64,000 bases of DNA from Haberlea rhodopensis. Lineage: Eukaryota; Streptophyta; Magnoliopsida; Lamiales; Gesneriaceae. A program made the position numbers and the translations under genes. Every line of letters starts with the position of its first letter. Positions within the stretch are counted from its first letter, which is position 1. The stretch is from the NCBI GenBank assembly GCA_907163345.1, contig CAJQUN010000001.1, positions 5,456,001 through 5,520,000 of the forward strand, in the 5' to 3' direction. Of this stretch, positions 22,169-33,362 are shown piece by piece. The notes under the pieces were generated by a model. It made no database searches. It was given only the letters and a program-made list of their open reading frames with translations, and was not told the origin of the DNA.

Positions 22169-22564
22169 GATCATAATTCGTTATGTGTAGTTTATACTAT
22201 CATATGTTTTAAGTGTTTTTAGCTGTAATTTCTTCCCATTTTTCATACTTTTTCCTGGATGATATTTTGCTTTTTGGTGTTTATTTGTCTATTTCAGGAA
22301 AATTAGTTGGAAATGGAAGAAATGAGCTAAACTGAAGAAAAATGGCGAAATCGAGGCGAGAAAGAGTTGAAATTGAGGAAGTTGGATTTTCGGAGTCTCG
22401 ATCGATCGAGAATATTTCTCGATCGATTGAGCCAGGCAGTGTGCTGAGAAGAAAATAATTAGAAGTCTCGATCGATCGAGATTATTTCTCGATCGATCGA
22501 CCAAGGCAGAAACTTCAGAGCCAATTTTATCGAAGGCTCGATCGATCGGAAGGAAATCTCGATC
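22169..22564 (+). repeat. orphan LTR-like fragment with GATCGATC palindromes
   Basis: Non-coding sequence with no match elsewhere in the window except for the motif TCTCGATCGATCGAG, present about six times at 22397-22564. The motif layout resembles the G LTR, but the surrounding sequence differs. It looks like part of another gypsy-type LTR. It runs straight into the second part of the G 5' LTR. Confidence 0.55.
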
Positions 22565-23484
22565 GTACAGGCATCGGACGGTAAAACGTATTTCTACGCA
22601 TTGAATTTGTTATGCATTATGGTTGCATACATGAATTTAATTATGCATTATGGTTGCATACATGGTCTTGGTTATGCATCATGGTTGCATACATGGGTTG
22701 GATATGCATCATGTTGCATGTGTATAATGGATGCATTGGTGCATGTGATTGTGAGTCGAGATTATAATCCAGTGATGAAGAATACTTGCCGCCAGTGGCG
22801 TAGCGATGTGAATATTTGCCGCTGTCATACCGTAGCAATGAGAGAATATTTGCCGCTAATATAAAGCGAAGAGCACAACCGTTGTCATATTATAGTGAGG
22901 GATATTATTGCCGCTGGTATTGTCTAAGAGGGGGGTATTTCTGCTGTCATGTTAACGCGATGGGTATTATGCCACTGATATAATAAGACTTGGAAATTGA
23001 ATATGGTATTCATGGGATGGATGCATGTCATGACATACATTATTGGTGTTATAATCTATTGATTATGATTGTGGACAGGGACAACCAAAAGGGAGCAATT
23101 GAATAAGTTAAATACAGGAAGTGTTATGTATTTACGGTTATGCATTTTTATATCATAATCCTGTTGGTATGATTATGGTTATTATATGCTCATGGATTTG
23201 GGGGTTGTTCCTGTAGGTACACTTTTGGATGATGACCTAAGGATCGGGTTGATGCGATGAGCTTGTGAGGAGCGCTAATCGGTATAGGAAGACAGGATTC
23301 TTTTGTGTAGTCTCTAATCTAGAAGTAGTGTAAATCTATAGGATTAACATTCATTTAACTGGGAATGTAATTAATCCTTTTGGAATTTTATTTTGGTACT
23401 GTAAAATTTTTTCTTATACTCTGATTATGCATGCTTAGTTCTTATTGTACCTAAATCCACACTTAAGGAACTAGGGTCCTTACA
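22565..23484 (+). repeat. 5' LTR of G, second part
   Basis: Aligns with 32415-33362 of the 3' LTR and ends CCTTACA. It contains four imperfect direct repeats around TTATGCATNATGGTTGCATAC (22608-22720). Confidence 0.9.
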
Positions 23485-23505
23485 TTAGTGATATCAGAGC
23501 AGTGA
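23485..23505 (+). other. primer binding site of G
   Basis: TTAGTGATATCAGAGCAGTG immediately after the LTR resembles the initiator tRNA-Met complement TGGTATCAGAGC, with one mismatch. Confidence 0.7.
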
Positions 23506-23698
23506 TTAGAGAACTCGGGAATGAGTGAATGATAGCTTTAGCAACAGGTTGGCTAAGTGTTTATATTTGAGCATGTTTATGCATGTGGTGCATATTGGTG
23601 TATAAAATTGTTATTCTAACATGCTTATTGTCATTCATGTTATCTAACTATGTAGCATATCTTTTGTTTGGAATTGTTGTTAACCCTTATATTTCAGC

Positions 23699-24646
23699 AT
23701 GGCGGCCATAAACTTGGGGAACCTCAATGAGGAGGTGGGCGATGTAGGAAGTGTGAATGCAAGTATTGCTCAGACGAATCATTTACCGCCACTGGCTGTG
23801 GGCGTGGAACCGATATCACAGTTGTTATTGCCTGGGGAGCTAAGTATGACGCAGTTTCTGACTTTCCATCCGCCTAGCTTTGAGGGGACAGAGACAGGGG
23901 AAGAAGCTAAGGAATGGCTAGAAAGAATGGAGCAGATATTTGTGTCTGCGCCTTGTGCTAGGACGGCTTGGTTGAGGCTAGCAGAATTCCAATTGGCTAA
24001 GTCTTCCATGTGGTGGAAGACGACAGTGATGGAGTTGAGGGCTCAAGGCATGTTGATAGACTGGACTTTATTCAGAACCCGGTTCCTAAACCGATACTTT
24101 TCTGCTGCTGCTAGGCAGATGAAAGATGATGAATTCACGAATCTTAAGCAGGGGATCATGACTGTCTCGGACTATGCCATGCACTATTCATCACTGTTGA
24201 GGTATGTTCCTCATATCGCTACTAATGGGCATGCCAAGATGAGGCATTTCTTGAAGGGATTGAGGCCAGAGCTATTTGATCGGGTTATCTCCAACAATCC
24301 CACCTCTTTTGATGATGCTCTTACTAGAGCGAAACTGGTAGAGATAGGAGTCACAGCTTATACGGACGTTGCACCCCAACAAGTTCCATCACCGAGGCCG
24401 GTATCTAATAATCTGAGGCCGCGAGGAGAATCATTTAAACCTCGTGGGGCTCCTTCTTCTTCTTCTCAGTTTGGTGGAAGGCGAGTTGATAACCGGAGGG
24501 ATAGTGCACCTAGCAATAGAGAGCAAACTCAAGTAAGTGGGAGTGGAGTGGTGAAATGTCACTTTTGTGGAGGACCACATCACATGCGTGACTGTACGGC
24601 TTGTTACAAATGTGGCAAAATGGGCCACATAACTCGGTTATGTTAG
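23699..24646 (+). CDS. gag: gypsy gag (element G)
   Basis: Open frame of 315 residues from the ATG at 23699. A Retrotrans_gag domain occupies about residues 50-190 (FHPPSFEGTE, EAKEWLERMEQIF, WWKTT, FLNRYFSAAARQMKDDEF, LKQG). A basic Ser/Arg-rich linker follows. At the C-terminus are two knuckle-like motifs: CHFCGGPHHMRDC, and CYKCGKMGHITRLC just before the stop. It ends at the TAG at 24644; downstream protease sequence is in other frames with several stops, so gag-pol can no longer be made as one product. It is the only G gene still open. Confidence 0.88.
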   Translation: MAAINLGNLNEEVGDVGSVNASIAQTNHLPPLAVGVEPISQLLLPGELSMTQFLTFHPPSFEGTETGEEAKEWLERMEQIFVSAPCARTAWLRLAEFQLAKSSMWWKTTVMELRAQGMLIDWTLFRTRFLNRYFSAAARQMKDDEFTNLKQGIMTVSDYAMHYSSLLRYVPHIATNGHAKMRHFLKGLRPELFDRVISNNPTSFDDALTRAKLVEIGVTAYTDVAPQQVPSPRPVSNNLRPRGESFKPRGAPSSSSQFGGRRVDNRRDSAPSNREQTQVSGSGVVKCHFCGGPHHMRDCTACYKCGKMGHITRLC

Positions 24647-27600
24647 AATAGTGATGGTTAGGTAGATCTCAGAGGAGGCATAGGGAGGTTTACTAGCGGG
24701 ATAGTGCAGCAGAAGCAGCCGATGGTGCCTCGACGGTTGGGAGGTCAGGCGATGGGGCCACCTCAAGGACATGTTTATGCACTGAAAATAGGGAGCAGGC
24801 CGAGGAAGCTCCAGAGGAGATGATAGCTGATACGTGCCTTTTTATTTACATATTCCGCCTTTATTTTGATAGACACAGGTGCTTCGCACTCCTTTGTGTC
24901 TGCGGACTTTGTGGAGAGACATCATATGTGCACGTCTCCGTTACCCACGCCTCTTTTGGTCTCGACACCCACCGGAATGAATGTTGTTGCTGATCAGTTT
25001 CTTGTGGACTGCCTCATTTATTTTGAGGGCAATGAGATGAAGGCAGATTTGATTGTGTTGGGTATGTCAGACTTCGATGGGCATCGACTTACTGAACATA
25101 TATCAGGCAGTAGTGAATTGCCGGTAGAGGACAGTTCGGTTCAGATCTGATATGGGGATTCAATTGTCTTTCTATGGGGACGTTCTCGTGCCAAGATTCT
25201 GTTGATATCGTCGGTCAAAACGTCCTGATCATTGGAATGTGGACACACGGGTTATCTTATTTATACCGTGGATGTGGCAGGAAATAATAAAGAGTTGAGC
25301 GCTAAGGATGTACGGGTGGTGGCAGAATTTGCTGATGTGTTCCCAGAGGAAATCCCAAGGTTCCCACCGACTAGGGAGGTCAAGTTTGGGATTGAATTAT
25401 TACCGGGAACGTCCGCTATTTCTCGTGCCCCTTATAGGATAGCACATGTGGAGTTAAGCGAATTGAAGGAGCAATTACAGGAACTCCTTGACAAAGGATA
25501 TATACCCTAGCGTATCGCCTTGGGGCGCACCGGTTCTATTCGTTAAGAAGAAGGATGGATCTATCGTTTGTGCATCGATTTCCGGCAACTGAATAAGGGT
25601 GAAGAACAAGTATCCTCTACCAAGGATTGATGACTTATTTGATCAGTTGCAGGGTATGAAGCTGTATAGCAAGATTGATTTGAGGTCAGGATACCACCAG
25701 ATTCGGGTCAGAGAGGAGGATGTTTAGAAGACAGCATTCCGGACTCGGTATGGGCACTACGAGTTCCTAGTTATGCCGTTCGGTGTGACGAACGCCCCGG
25801 CTATCTTTATGAGTTTGATGAACCAGGTGTTCCAACCATATCTTGACCAGTTCGTCATAGTGTATATTGACGACATACTTATCTACTCTCGGAGCGAGGA
25901 GGAGCACGTGAGACACTTAAGGATAGTGTTCCCGATCCTCAGAGATTCAGTTATTTGCCCAGCTCAGCAAGTGTGAGTTCTGGTTGAGCAGTGTGGTGTT
26001 TCTGGGGCATGTTATTTCTAGCGGTGGGATATCGGTGGATCCCAGGAAGGTAGAGGTTGTAATGGAGTGGTCCGCACCCACTTCTGTACCCGAAATACGG
26101 AGCTTTCTTGGTTTGGCAGGATATTATCGACGCTTCGTCGAATGATTTTCTAAGATTGCTAAGCCATTGACTCGGTTGACTCAAAAGGGAGTACGATTCT
26201 ATTGGTCTGAGGCTTGTGAGCAAAGCTTCCAAGAGTTGAAGCGCCGGTTAACTACAGCGCCTGTGTTGGTAATCCCTACGGAGAACAAAAGATTTGTTCT
26301 ATACACTGATGCATAACTACAGGGCTTGTGATGTGTATTGATGCAAGATAAGCATGTAGTAGCTTATGCATAGAGGCAGTTGAACCGCATGAGACCAGAT
26401 ATCCAGTTCATGACTTGGAGCTGGCGGCTATTATTTTGCCTTGAAGATTTGGCGGTATTACTTGTATGGTACGCCGTTTACCATTTATACGGATCATAAG
26501 AGCCTGAAGTTTTTGTTTACTCAGGCGGAGCTAAGTATGAGACAAAGGAGATAGATGATTTACTCAAGGATTATGATTGTGAAATAGAGTACCATCCTGG
26601 AAAAGCAAACTTGACAGCAGAAGCCTTGAGTCGAAAGGTAAAGAGTACTGCTGAGGAAACTATGCAGCTATCGGCTATAATGACTTCTTACTGCCATCTG
26701 GGCTATGATTTTGATGTGGATACATCACCGGTACGGGTATCGACTTTATTGGCAGAGCCGGACATTTATGAGAATATCAGGATAGCCTAGAAGGCAGATG
26801 ATGAGATTCAGAGATGGTCATCGTTGGCACTTCATGGACAGCCATCAAAATCCAGAGTGGCTGAGGATGGTTCTTTGAGGCTCGGTACCCTTTGGGTAGT
26901 TCCGAGTACGCCGGAGTTGCGTAGAGGGATCTTGCAGCGAGCTTACAGCAGCCGATTTAGTGTCCACCCAGGCGGGAGGAAACTGTATAAGGATCTATGT
27001 GATCAATTTTGGTGGAAACAGATGAAGCATGATGTTATCACTTTTGTCAAGAGGAGTTTAATCTGTCAGCAGGTTAAGGCACAGAGACAGAGACCTGGTG
27101 GCGAGCTAAGGAGCTTAGAGATACCGGAATGGAAGTGGGAACACATATCCATGGACTTTGTGACCCACTTGCCGAGGACTACTTCTGGTTGTGATGCCAT
27201 TTGGGTGAGCGTGGATAGGCTGACGAAAGTAGCTCATTTTATTCCGTACAGTATGACATTCACATACTTAAGGATGGCTCAGTTGTATGTCCGGGATATA
27301 GTGAGACTACACGGGATTCCAGTGTCTATTGTATCTGACAGAGATCCGCGGTTTACATCTCATTTTTGGGGAGGTCTTTAGTCAGCTTTGGGTACTGAAG
27401 TGAGGTTGAGCACAACATATCATCCCCAAACGGACGGTCAGACCGAGCGTACTATACAGATGCTCGAGGACATGCTACGGGCTTGTGTATTAGAGTTTGA
27501 TGCTTCGTGGCAAGATTCATTGGCCTTGGTAGAATTCTCTTACAACAATAGCTATCAGGCGAGTATTCAGATGGCTCCGTTTGAGGCTCTGTATGGTCAG

Positions 27601-28134
27601 CGTTGTAGGTCGCCATTATACTGGGATGATTTGACCAGTAAATCAGTAGGAGGACCCGAATTGATTCGGGAGACGGAGGATAAGATAAAGGTTATCCGAC
27701 AGAAAATGAAGGCAGCCCAGGACAGGCAGGCAGCCTATGCAAATAAACGTCGGAGACCGTTGGATTTCAGTTGGGAGACAAGCTCTTTTTGAAGATCTCA
27801 CCTTTTAGAGGTGTAGTGCGGTTTGGTATGAGCTGGAAATTATCTCCGAGGTATGTGGGACCGTTTGAGATCTTACAGCGCATCGGTACTTTGGCTTACT
27901 GTTTGGCTTTATCATCGTCATTGGCTGGTATTCATGACGTGTTCTGTGTATCTATGTTGCGGAAGTATGAGACGCATCCGTCACATGTGTTGCAGCCTTC
28001 TGAGGTGCAGTTAGATTCTGATGTGTCCTACGTGGAACGGCCAGTCAGGATTCTGGATAGAACTGCTCGCAGACTTCGGAACAAGGTTATACCGATGGTC
28101 AAGGTTCAGTGGATCGCAGGGGTGTCGAGGAGGC

Positions 28135-31134
28135 CAGGGGCGTAACTAGAAATTTTTTATCTGGTGGGCAAAAATTAGTTGTGAAGTACATGTATAAACG
28201 TAGAAAAATAATATGCAATATATTATATATATTAACTTGAGAAACAAAAATACAAAGTATTAAAACTTTAATAAAAATATTATTTAAGTCGCAGTCTACG
28301 ATTCTTTAAAATATCAAACTTGTCAATGATGAACTCTGAATCAACAGTAAGAGCAATCTCCCTCTCGATATAAATAACCATGGTATTGGTTAGAAATTCA
28401 TTTTCCATTTTATTGCGAAGTGGTGTCTTGATGAGTTTCATCCCAAAAAAAACTCGCTATGTAGTTGCTGTAGAAACTGGAAGAGTCAACACCAATCGAA
28501 TCAACCTATCAATCAAGGGATAAATGTGTGACTTTTTCGTTGTAGCCAATATTTGACACAAGTGATGAAGAGAATCAAGTTTCTGAAATTGCGCGTGACG
28601 AAGCACATCAAACTTATAATGATCCAACTATCTCTCCAAATCTTCTCTTTCTTCCTTAGTAAAGTCTTGAAAATAAAACTTATCAACCAGAGAACAAATA
28701 GTTTGTGGTGAAAATGATATATACTCATCAACGGGACTCAGAGCATTGCTGAGTGTAAGAAGTTCTATTGTATTCACTGAAAATCTGTCATTCAACTCCA
28801 TCAATTGAAAATCTATTACGGCATTGAATATATCAAAATGATAGTGATCACATATTGTAATATTATTCTTCTGCTGAGAAGAACGTTTTGTCCCTTGCAT
28901 ATAACGGTCATCTAAGTCAGGCACATCAATATCATTACTTTCACAAAACTCCACAACAGTCCAAATGAAACTTTCCCATCTATCATCACGGATCTCTTGA
29001 AGAACCAACTTAGTAGTAGACACTAAATTCACCGCACTCAAAATGTCTATGTTATCTTTTTGCAATGCTTGGCACAATATATCTGATACTCCCAACACTT
29101 CACGCATCAAAAACAAAATAAATACAAACTCAAATGATTTTATATCTAAGAATAAGCCTTTAGCCTCTCCACGAATATTACTATTCAAACCTCCATCAAT
29201 AAGATCTTGAAGAAGTGTACAAATTGAACCAAACAAATCAATTAATCTTCGAACTGAGTAAAAATGTGAACTCCAACGAGTAGCTCCAGCACGTACCAAA
29301 GAACATTCTTGATTAGCTCTAGTACCAGTCTCAACTTCCCCCGATGTTATTAAATCATTAATTTCAGCTTCTCGGACTAATTTCAATTGACAATGGCGTT
29401 TCGCAGAAGCACCAACAAAATTGATAATTGAACTTAGTTTTGAAAAAAAACGCCACACATCATGTATCTCTTTAGAAACTGCAACTAAAGCAAGTTGTAA
29501 CCTATGAGCAAAACAATGAACATAATAAGCATGTGAACAATCTTTCAAAAACAAAGCCTTTAGTCCATTCCATTCACCCCGCATGTTGCTAGCACCATCA
29601 TATCATTGCCCTCTTAAATTACTGATAAAGAGATTGTATCGATTTAATACATCACATATCTCTTTTTTCAAAGTCAATGCATTTGTATTTTCAACATTCA
29701 CAACTTCAAAAAATCGTTCTATTATGAACCCGTCCCGATCAACATATCTTAAAATAATAGCCATTTGTTCTTTGTTTGATTCATCAGTTGCCTCATCAAC
29801 AAGAATACAGAACTTTCCATCACCAATTTCTTCACGAATTTTGTCTCTAATAGTATCTGCAATAATTTTCAAAATCTCCTTCTGAATCAATGGTGATGTA
29901 TATTTGGCATTTTTAGCTGCTTTTTCTAGAACAATTTCACCAATTTCTGGATTTATCCTTCCCAATAGTTTCATCAATTCAAGATAGTTTCCACGATTGC
30001 TAGAGTCCACCGATTCATCATGCCTCAAAAAGCACATCCTTGCATTGCTAGAAACTTCACACTTTCTATACATACTTTTAGAAGTAATCGATTTTGCTCT
30101 ATTTCCTTCAAAGATTGTTTTTGTATCCTCCTATCAAAATGTTGATCAAGATTTTTTAGGTCTCCCCATTTTCTCATAGCCAAACCATGTCTTGGATTTC
30201 CTTCTCCTTCATGTCGTTTGAATGTACAATTTTTACAGTTGACTCGTTTCCAATTTTTGAATCCTTTGACAGTGAACGTATCAAATTGCGCTGAGTTATT
30301 GTCAAAGACATAACATGGGAAACAAAATGCACTTTCCTTCTGTATGGAAAACTCAAGCCAAGGATATTTTAGGAACCAAGAAGATTTAAATCTACGATTT
30401 TGACGCTCACAATCAGTAGAAGGATAATTATATTTAGGTTGACTTGGCCCTTTATCAATGTAAGCTCTTCTAACCTCATCATGTTTCTCAACTGGATATT
30501 GTAATATTGGAATACGTTTTCCAGGATCAGGTTCATAAAATGAGGTATTATTGTCACTTGGTTTAACATCAACTTCATTTTTAAGTCTGGGTCTTTTAGT
30601 CTCTAATTGTGATTTTGAAGTCGAAATAGATGAATCTTGTGGACCATTTGCATTAGTTGTCGATGCATCATCTTTCTTATTGAAAAAATCAAAAATATTT
30701 TGATTTTTCATTGTAATCTACCTGTGAGCAAAATCATTTTTAAATTCATGGAATCTTTTAAGGAGAATGTTACATACCTGTTACTGTAGCAGATGAAGGA
30801 GGCGTAGACGTTGAATAAATTGGTGGGGAGTTGAAACTTTGAACTAAATTTTATTTTGTAAATTTTGCAAGTTGGTTGACGTTCTTCTTTTGATTAAACC
30901 TAAATAAAATGCTTTTGTAATTTTTTTATAATTTGGATTGGGTTTTTAATTGTAATTGGGCTAACAACTAATGTAATTGGATTGGTGATTTTATTTTTTA
31001 TTGGCCCAATACCTACTAATAATACCTTAAAAACTACAAATCTAATTTTATTTATATAATATTACTTATGTAATTAATACTGGAATTTCCTGCCGGGCAA
31101 TTGCCCACCAATGCCACATTATCATACGCCCTTG
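28135..31134 (-). mobile_element. hAT-superfamily DNA transposon inside G
   Basis: 3,000 bp flanked by a perfect 8-bp duplication GAGGAGGC (28127-28134 and 31135-31142). Short terminal inverted repeats are CAGGGGCGTA at the left end and CAAGGGCGTA (complement of the right end). A second matched block TGGTGGGCAA lies about 27-30 bp in from each end. The transposase runs on the minus strand. The 8-bp duplication and terminal CA(G/A)GGGCG fit hAT. Excising it joins the gypsy chromodomain. Confidence 0.94.
28150..30711 (-). pseudogene. hAT transposase, zf-TTF / DUF4371 / HAT-dimerisation type (decayed)
   Basis: Minus-strand coding from MKNQNIFDFFNKK (30711). A TTF-type zinc finger region lies around 30370-30180 (FPCYVF, NWKRVNCKNCTF). 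DUF4371/transposase core pieces follow at 30073-29603 (CILVDEATDESNKEQM) and 29584-28628 (HAYYVHCFAHRLQLAL, ATRWSSHFYSV). The HAT dimerisation region is near 28560-28430 (LTLPVSTATT, then MKLIKTPLRNKM). Breaks are a frameshift near 30050, a stop near 29600, a stop near 28628 and a stop inside the dimerisation region near 28457. The family is the 'TTF-type zinc finger with HAT dimerisation' proteins common in plants. Not functional here. Confidence 0.88.
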
Positions 31135-31203
31135 GAGGAGGCCACGTTGGAGACGGAGCGGCATATGGTGCAGCACTACCCAGAACTAATTTCTGGTATG
31201 TGA

Positions 31204-31272
31204 TTTATGTTTAGTTTCGGATTGGTAAGTGCATGCGATTTCGAAGATGAAATCTTATAAGTAGGGGAGTAT
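31204..31272 (+). other. 3' untranslated region and polypurine tract of G
   Basis: The purine-rich AAGTAGGGGAGTA at 31258-31270 directly precedes the 3' LTR, as in many plant gypsy elements. Confidence 0.85.
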
Positions 31273-33362
31273 TGTGATATCCCCGAAATGATTATATGCC
31301 TTTGGGCATTGATTATGTTTATGTGTATTCATGGTGTTAATTAATTTAGTGTTGGAATTAATTATTATGGTGGAATGCTTAGTCACATGGTGGGCGTGAC
31401 CTGGTAATGCATTTCAGGGTGCATGTGATGCATGTTGGGAAATTGATTCATGGCATTATTTATTTGTGGTGGGTAATAATTTTTGGGTAAAGCATGTTTT
31501 AATTGGAGTTTTGGTGCATCCTTGGAAATGTTTTTTTAAAATATCAAGTTAGGGATATTTTATAACATCATGCTAATTAATGGGGTACCAAGTTATTTTA
31601 AAAACCCACTTATATCCCTTTACCTCACCCCTCCCATCACTTTTATCAAACAACTATCCCTAACCCTTCCCCAAACCCACTTTCGCGTCGGAAACAAGGA
31701 AATGAAGAGGAAACTTTGCAAAAATCTTGGTTGCTTGATTTCTTGGTGAGATTTGAAGCCCAATAGAGGTATAGGTTCCTCCTTGTTAATTTTATGAAGT
31801 TTGGTTATGAAATGGGTTTTTATTTTTGGGGAAATAAAATGGGTTTGTTTGGGTATATGGTGTTTTTGGTTGGGTTTTGGATTATGTTGTTGTTGATGGT
31901 TGTTTTGGAATAATATTGGTGTTTTTGATGTTTTGGGTTGTGGTGTTTTGTGTTTAATGTAGTTTGATTTGGTTATGTACACATAAATGGCGATTTCTTG
32001 CATTTACATAGCTTCTCGATCGATCGAGCATGACTTTCGATCGATCGAGCTCGGCAGGGCTGCAGGTGGGAACATTTTGATCTTCTTGATCGATTGAGAA
32101 GAACTCCCGATCGATCGAGGTGACTTCTCGATCGATCGGTGAGGATGTCTCGTCGATGAGATGGGCAGCAAGGTGTTGGGCGCTGGGTGGTCAGCTCGCG
32201 ATCGATCGAGCGCAAGGGCCGATCGATCGCGAGTCTTAAAAATGTTGTGTTTTGGATTTTTTGGCTATTTTAATGAGATTTTTGGTCTTGGTTCATAAAT
32301 TGGCTTCTAATATTGGTTTATATGATTGTGTAGAACCATCCCAGGTAGCAACACAGCCTAGAAGATAAAGTCCCACCACACACCACATTTTGGAACAAAG
32401 GTACGTAGTGAGACGTACGGGCATCGGACGGTAAAACGTATTTTTACGCATTGAATTGGTTATGCATTATGGTTGCATACATGAATTTAATTATGCATAA
32501 TGGTTGCATACATGGTCTTGGTTATGCATCATGGTTGCATACATGGGTTGGATATGCATTATGGTTGCATGTGTATATTGGATGCATTGGTGCATGTGAT
32601 TGGGAGTCGAGATTATATTACAGTGATGAAGAATACTTGCCGCCAGTGGCGTAGCGATGTGAATACTTGCCGCTGTCATACCGTAGCGATGAGAGAATAT
32701 TTTCCTCTAATATGAAGCGAAGAGCACGACCGCTGTCATATTATAGAGAGGGATATTATTGACGCTGGTATTGTCTAAGCGATGTGTATTTCCTCTGTCA
32801 TGTTAACGCGAGGGGTTTATGCCACTGATATAATAAGACTTGGAAATTGAATATGGTATTCATGGGATGGATGCATATCATGACATACATTATTGGTGTT
32901 ATAATCTATTGATTATGATTGTGGACAGGGACAACCAAAAGGGAGCAATTGAATAAGTTAAATACATGAAGTGTTTTGTATTTACGGTTATGCATTTTTA
33001 TATCATAATCCTGTTGGTATGATTATGGTTATTATATGCTCTTGGATTTGAGGGTTGTTCCTGTAGGTACACTTTTGGATGATGACCTAAGGATCGGGTT
33101 GATGCGGTGAGCTTGTGAGGAGCGCTAATTGGTATATGAAGACATGATTATTTTGTATAGTCTCTATTATAGGAGTAGTGTAAATCTTTAGAATTAACAT
33201 TCATTTAACTTGGAATGTAATTAATCCTTTTGGAATTTTATTTTGGTACTGTAATCCTAATAGCTCAAGGCATCAACACGAAATTTTTTTCTTATACTCT
33301 GATTATGCATGCTTAGTTCTTATTGTACCTATATCAACACTTAAGGAACTAGGGTCCTTACA
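31273..33362 (+). repeat. 3' LTR of G
   Basis: 2,090 bp, TGTGATATCC...CCTTACA. It contains the GATCGATC palindrome cluster (32012-32235) and four direct repeats built on ATGCATNATGGTTGCATAC (32456-32580). It retains the 46-bp segment 32369-32414 that is missing from the interrupted 5' LTR. The target duplication CTTAT follows. Confidence 0.95.

Larger units (their letters stand above)
16725..22564. other. 5.84-kb gene-bearing block inside the G 5' LTR
   Basis: Non-LTR sequence replacing 46 bp of the G LTR (the counterpart of 32369-32414). From the left it holds a truncated Mutator-like coding fragment, about 1.9 kb of upstream sequence, the NCA1-like gene, a TRIM-like element and a foreign LTR-like fragment. 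No terminal inverted repeats, target duplication or Helitron ends are visible at the two junctions. The left junction cuts a MULE reading frame. The right junction is within or beside GATCGATC-rich LTR sequence at CGTAC. This looks like an ectopic recombination or repair product rather than one transposon. A joining error in the assembly is an alternative. Confidence 0.75.
24647..31203 (+). pseudogene. pol: gypsy pol, heavily decayed and split by a hAT element (element G)
   Basis: Remnants in order: aspartic protease IDTGASHSFVS (24868); RT beginning ADVFPEEI (25330), then KIDLRSGYHQIRV, MPFGVTNAPAIF and YIDDIL (25862); RNase H and linker with many stops (26100-26650); integrase zinc finger and core 26824-27790 (MDFVTHLPRT, VSDRDPRFTSHFW, HPQTDGQTERT); and a C-terminal VRILDR...VKVQW block (to 28126). 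The hAT element follows. The chromodomain-like tail EEATLETERHMVQHYPEL resumes at 31135 and stops at 31201. At least ten stops or frameshifts are visible. The chromodomain tail places it among chromoviruses. Confidence 0.9.
15635..33362 (+). mobile_element. chromodomain (Tekay/Del-like) Ty3-gypsy element G, with two internal insertions
   Basis: LTRs start TGTGATATCCCC and end CCTTACA. The 3' LTR is intact (31273-33362, 2,090 bp). The 5' LTR is in two pieces (15635-16724 and 22565-23484). Flanking target duplication CTTGT (15630-15634) and CTTAT (33363-33367) differ by one base, and C1 coding sequence is colinear across the outside ends. Internal region: PBS, gag, protease, RT, RNase H, integrase and a chromodomain-like C-terminus, all badly decayed in pol. 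It is split by a hAT transposon (28135-31134) and by a gene-bearing block (16725-22564). Lineage is judged from the C-terminal block (HVSMLRKY-like, VRILDR, VKVQW); moderately sure. Confidence 0.9.
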
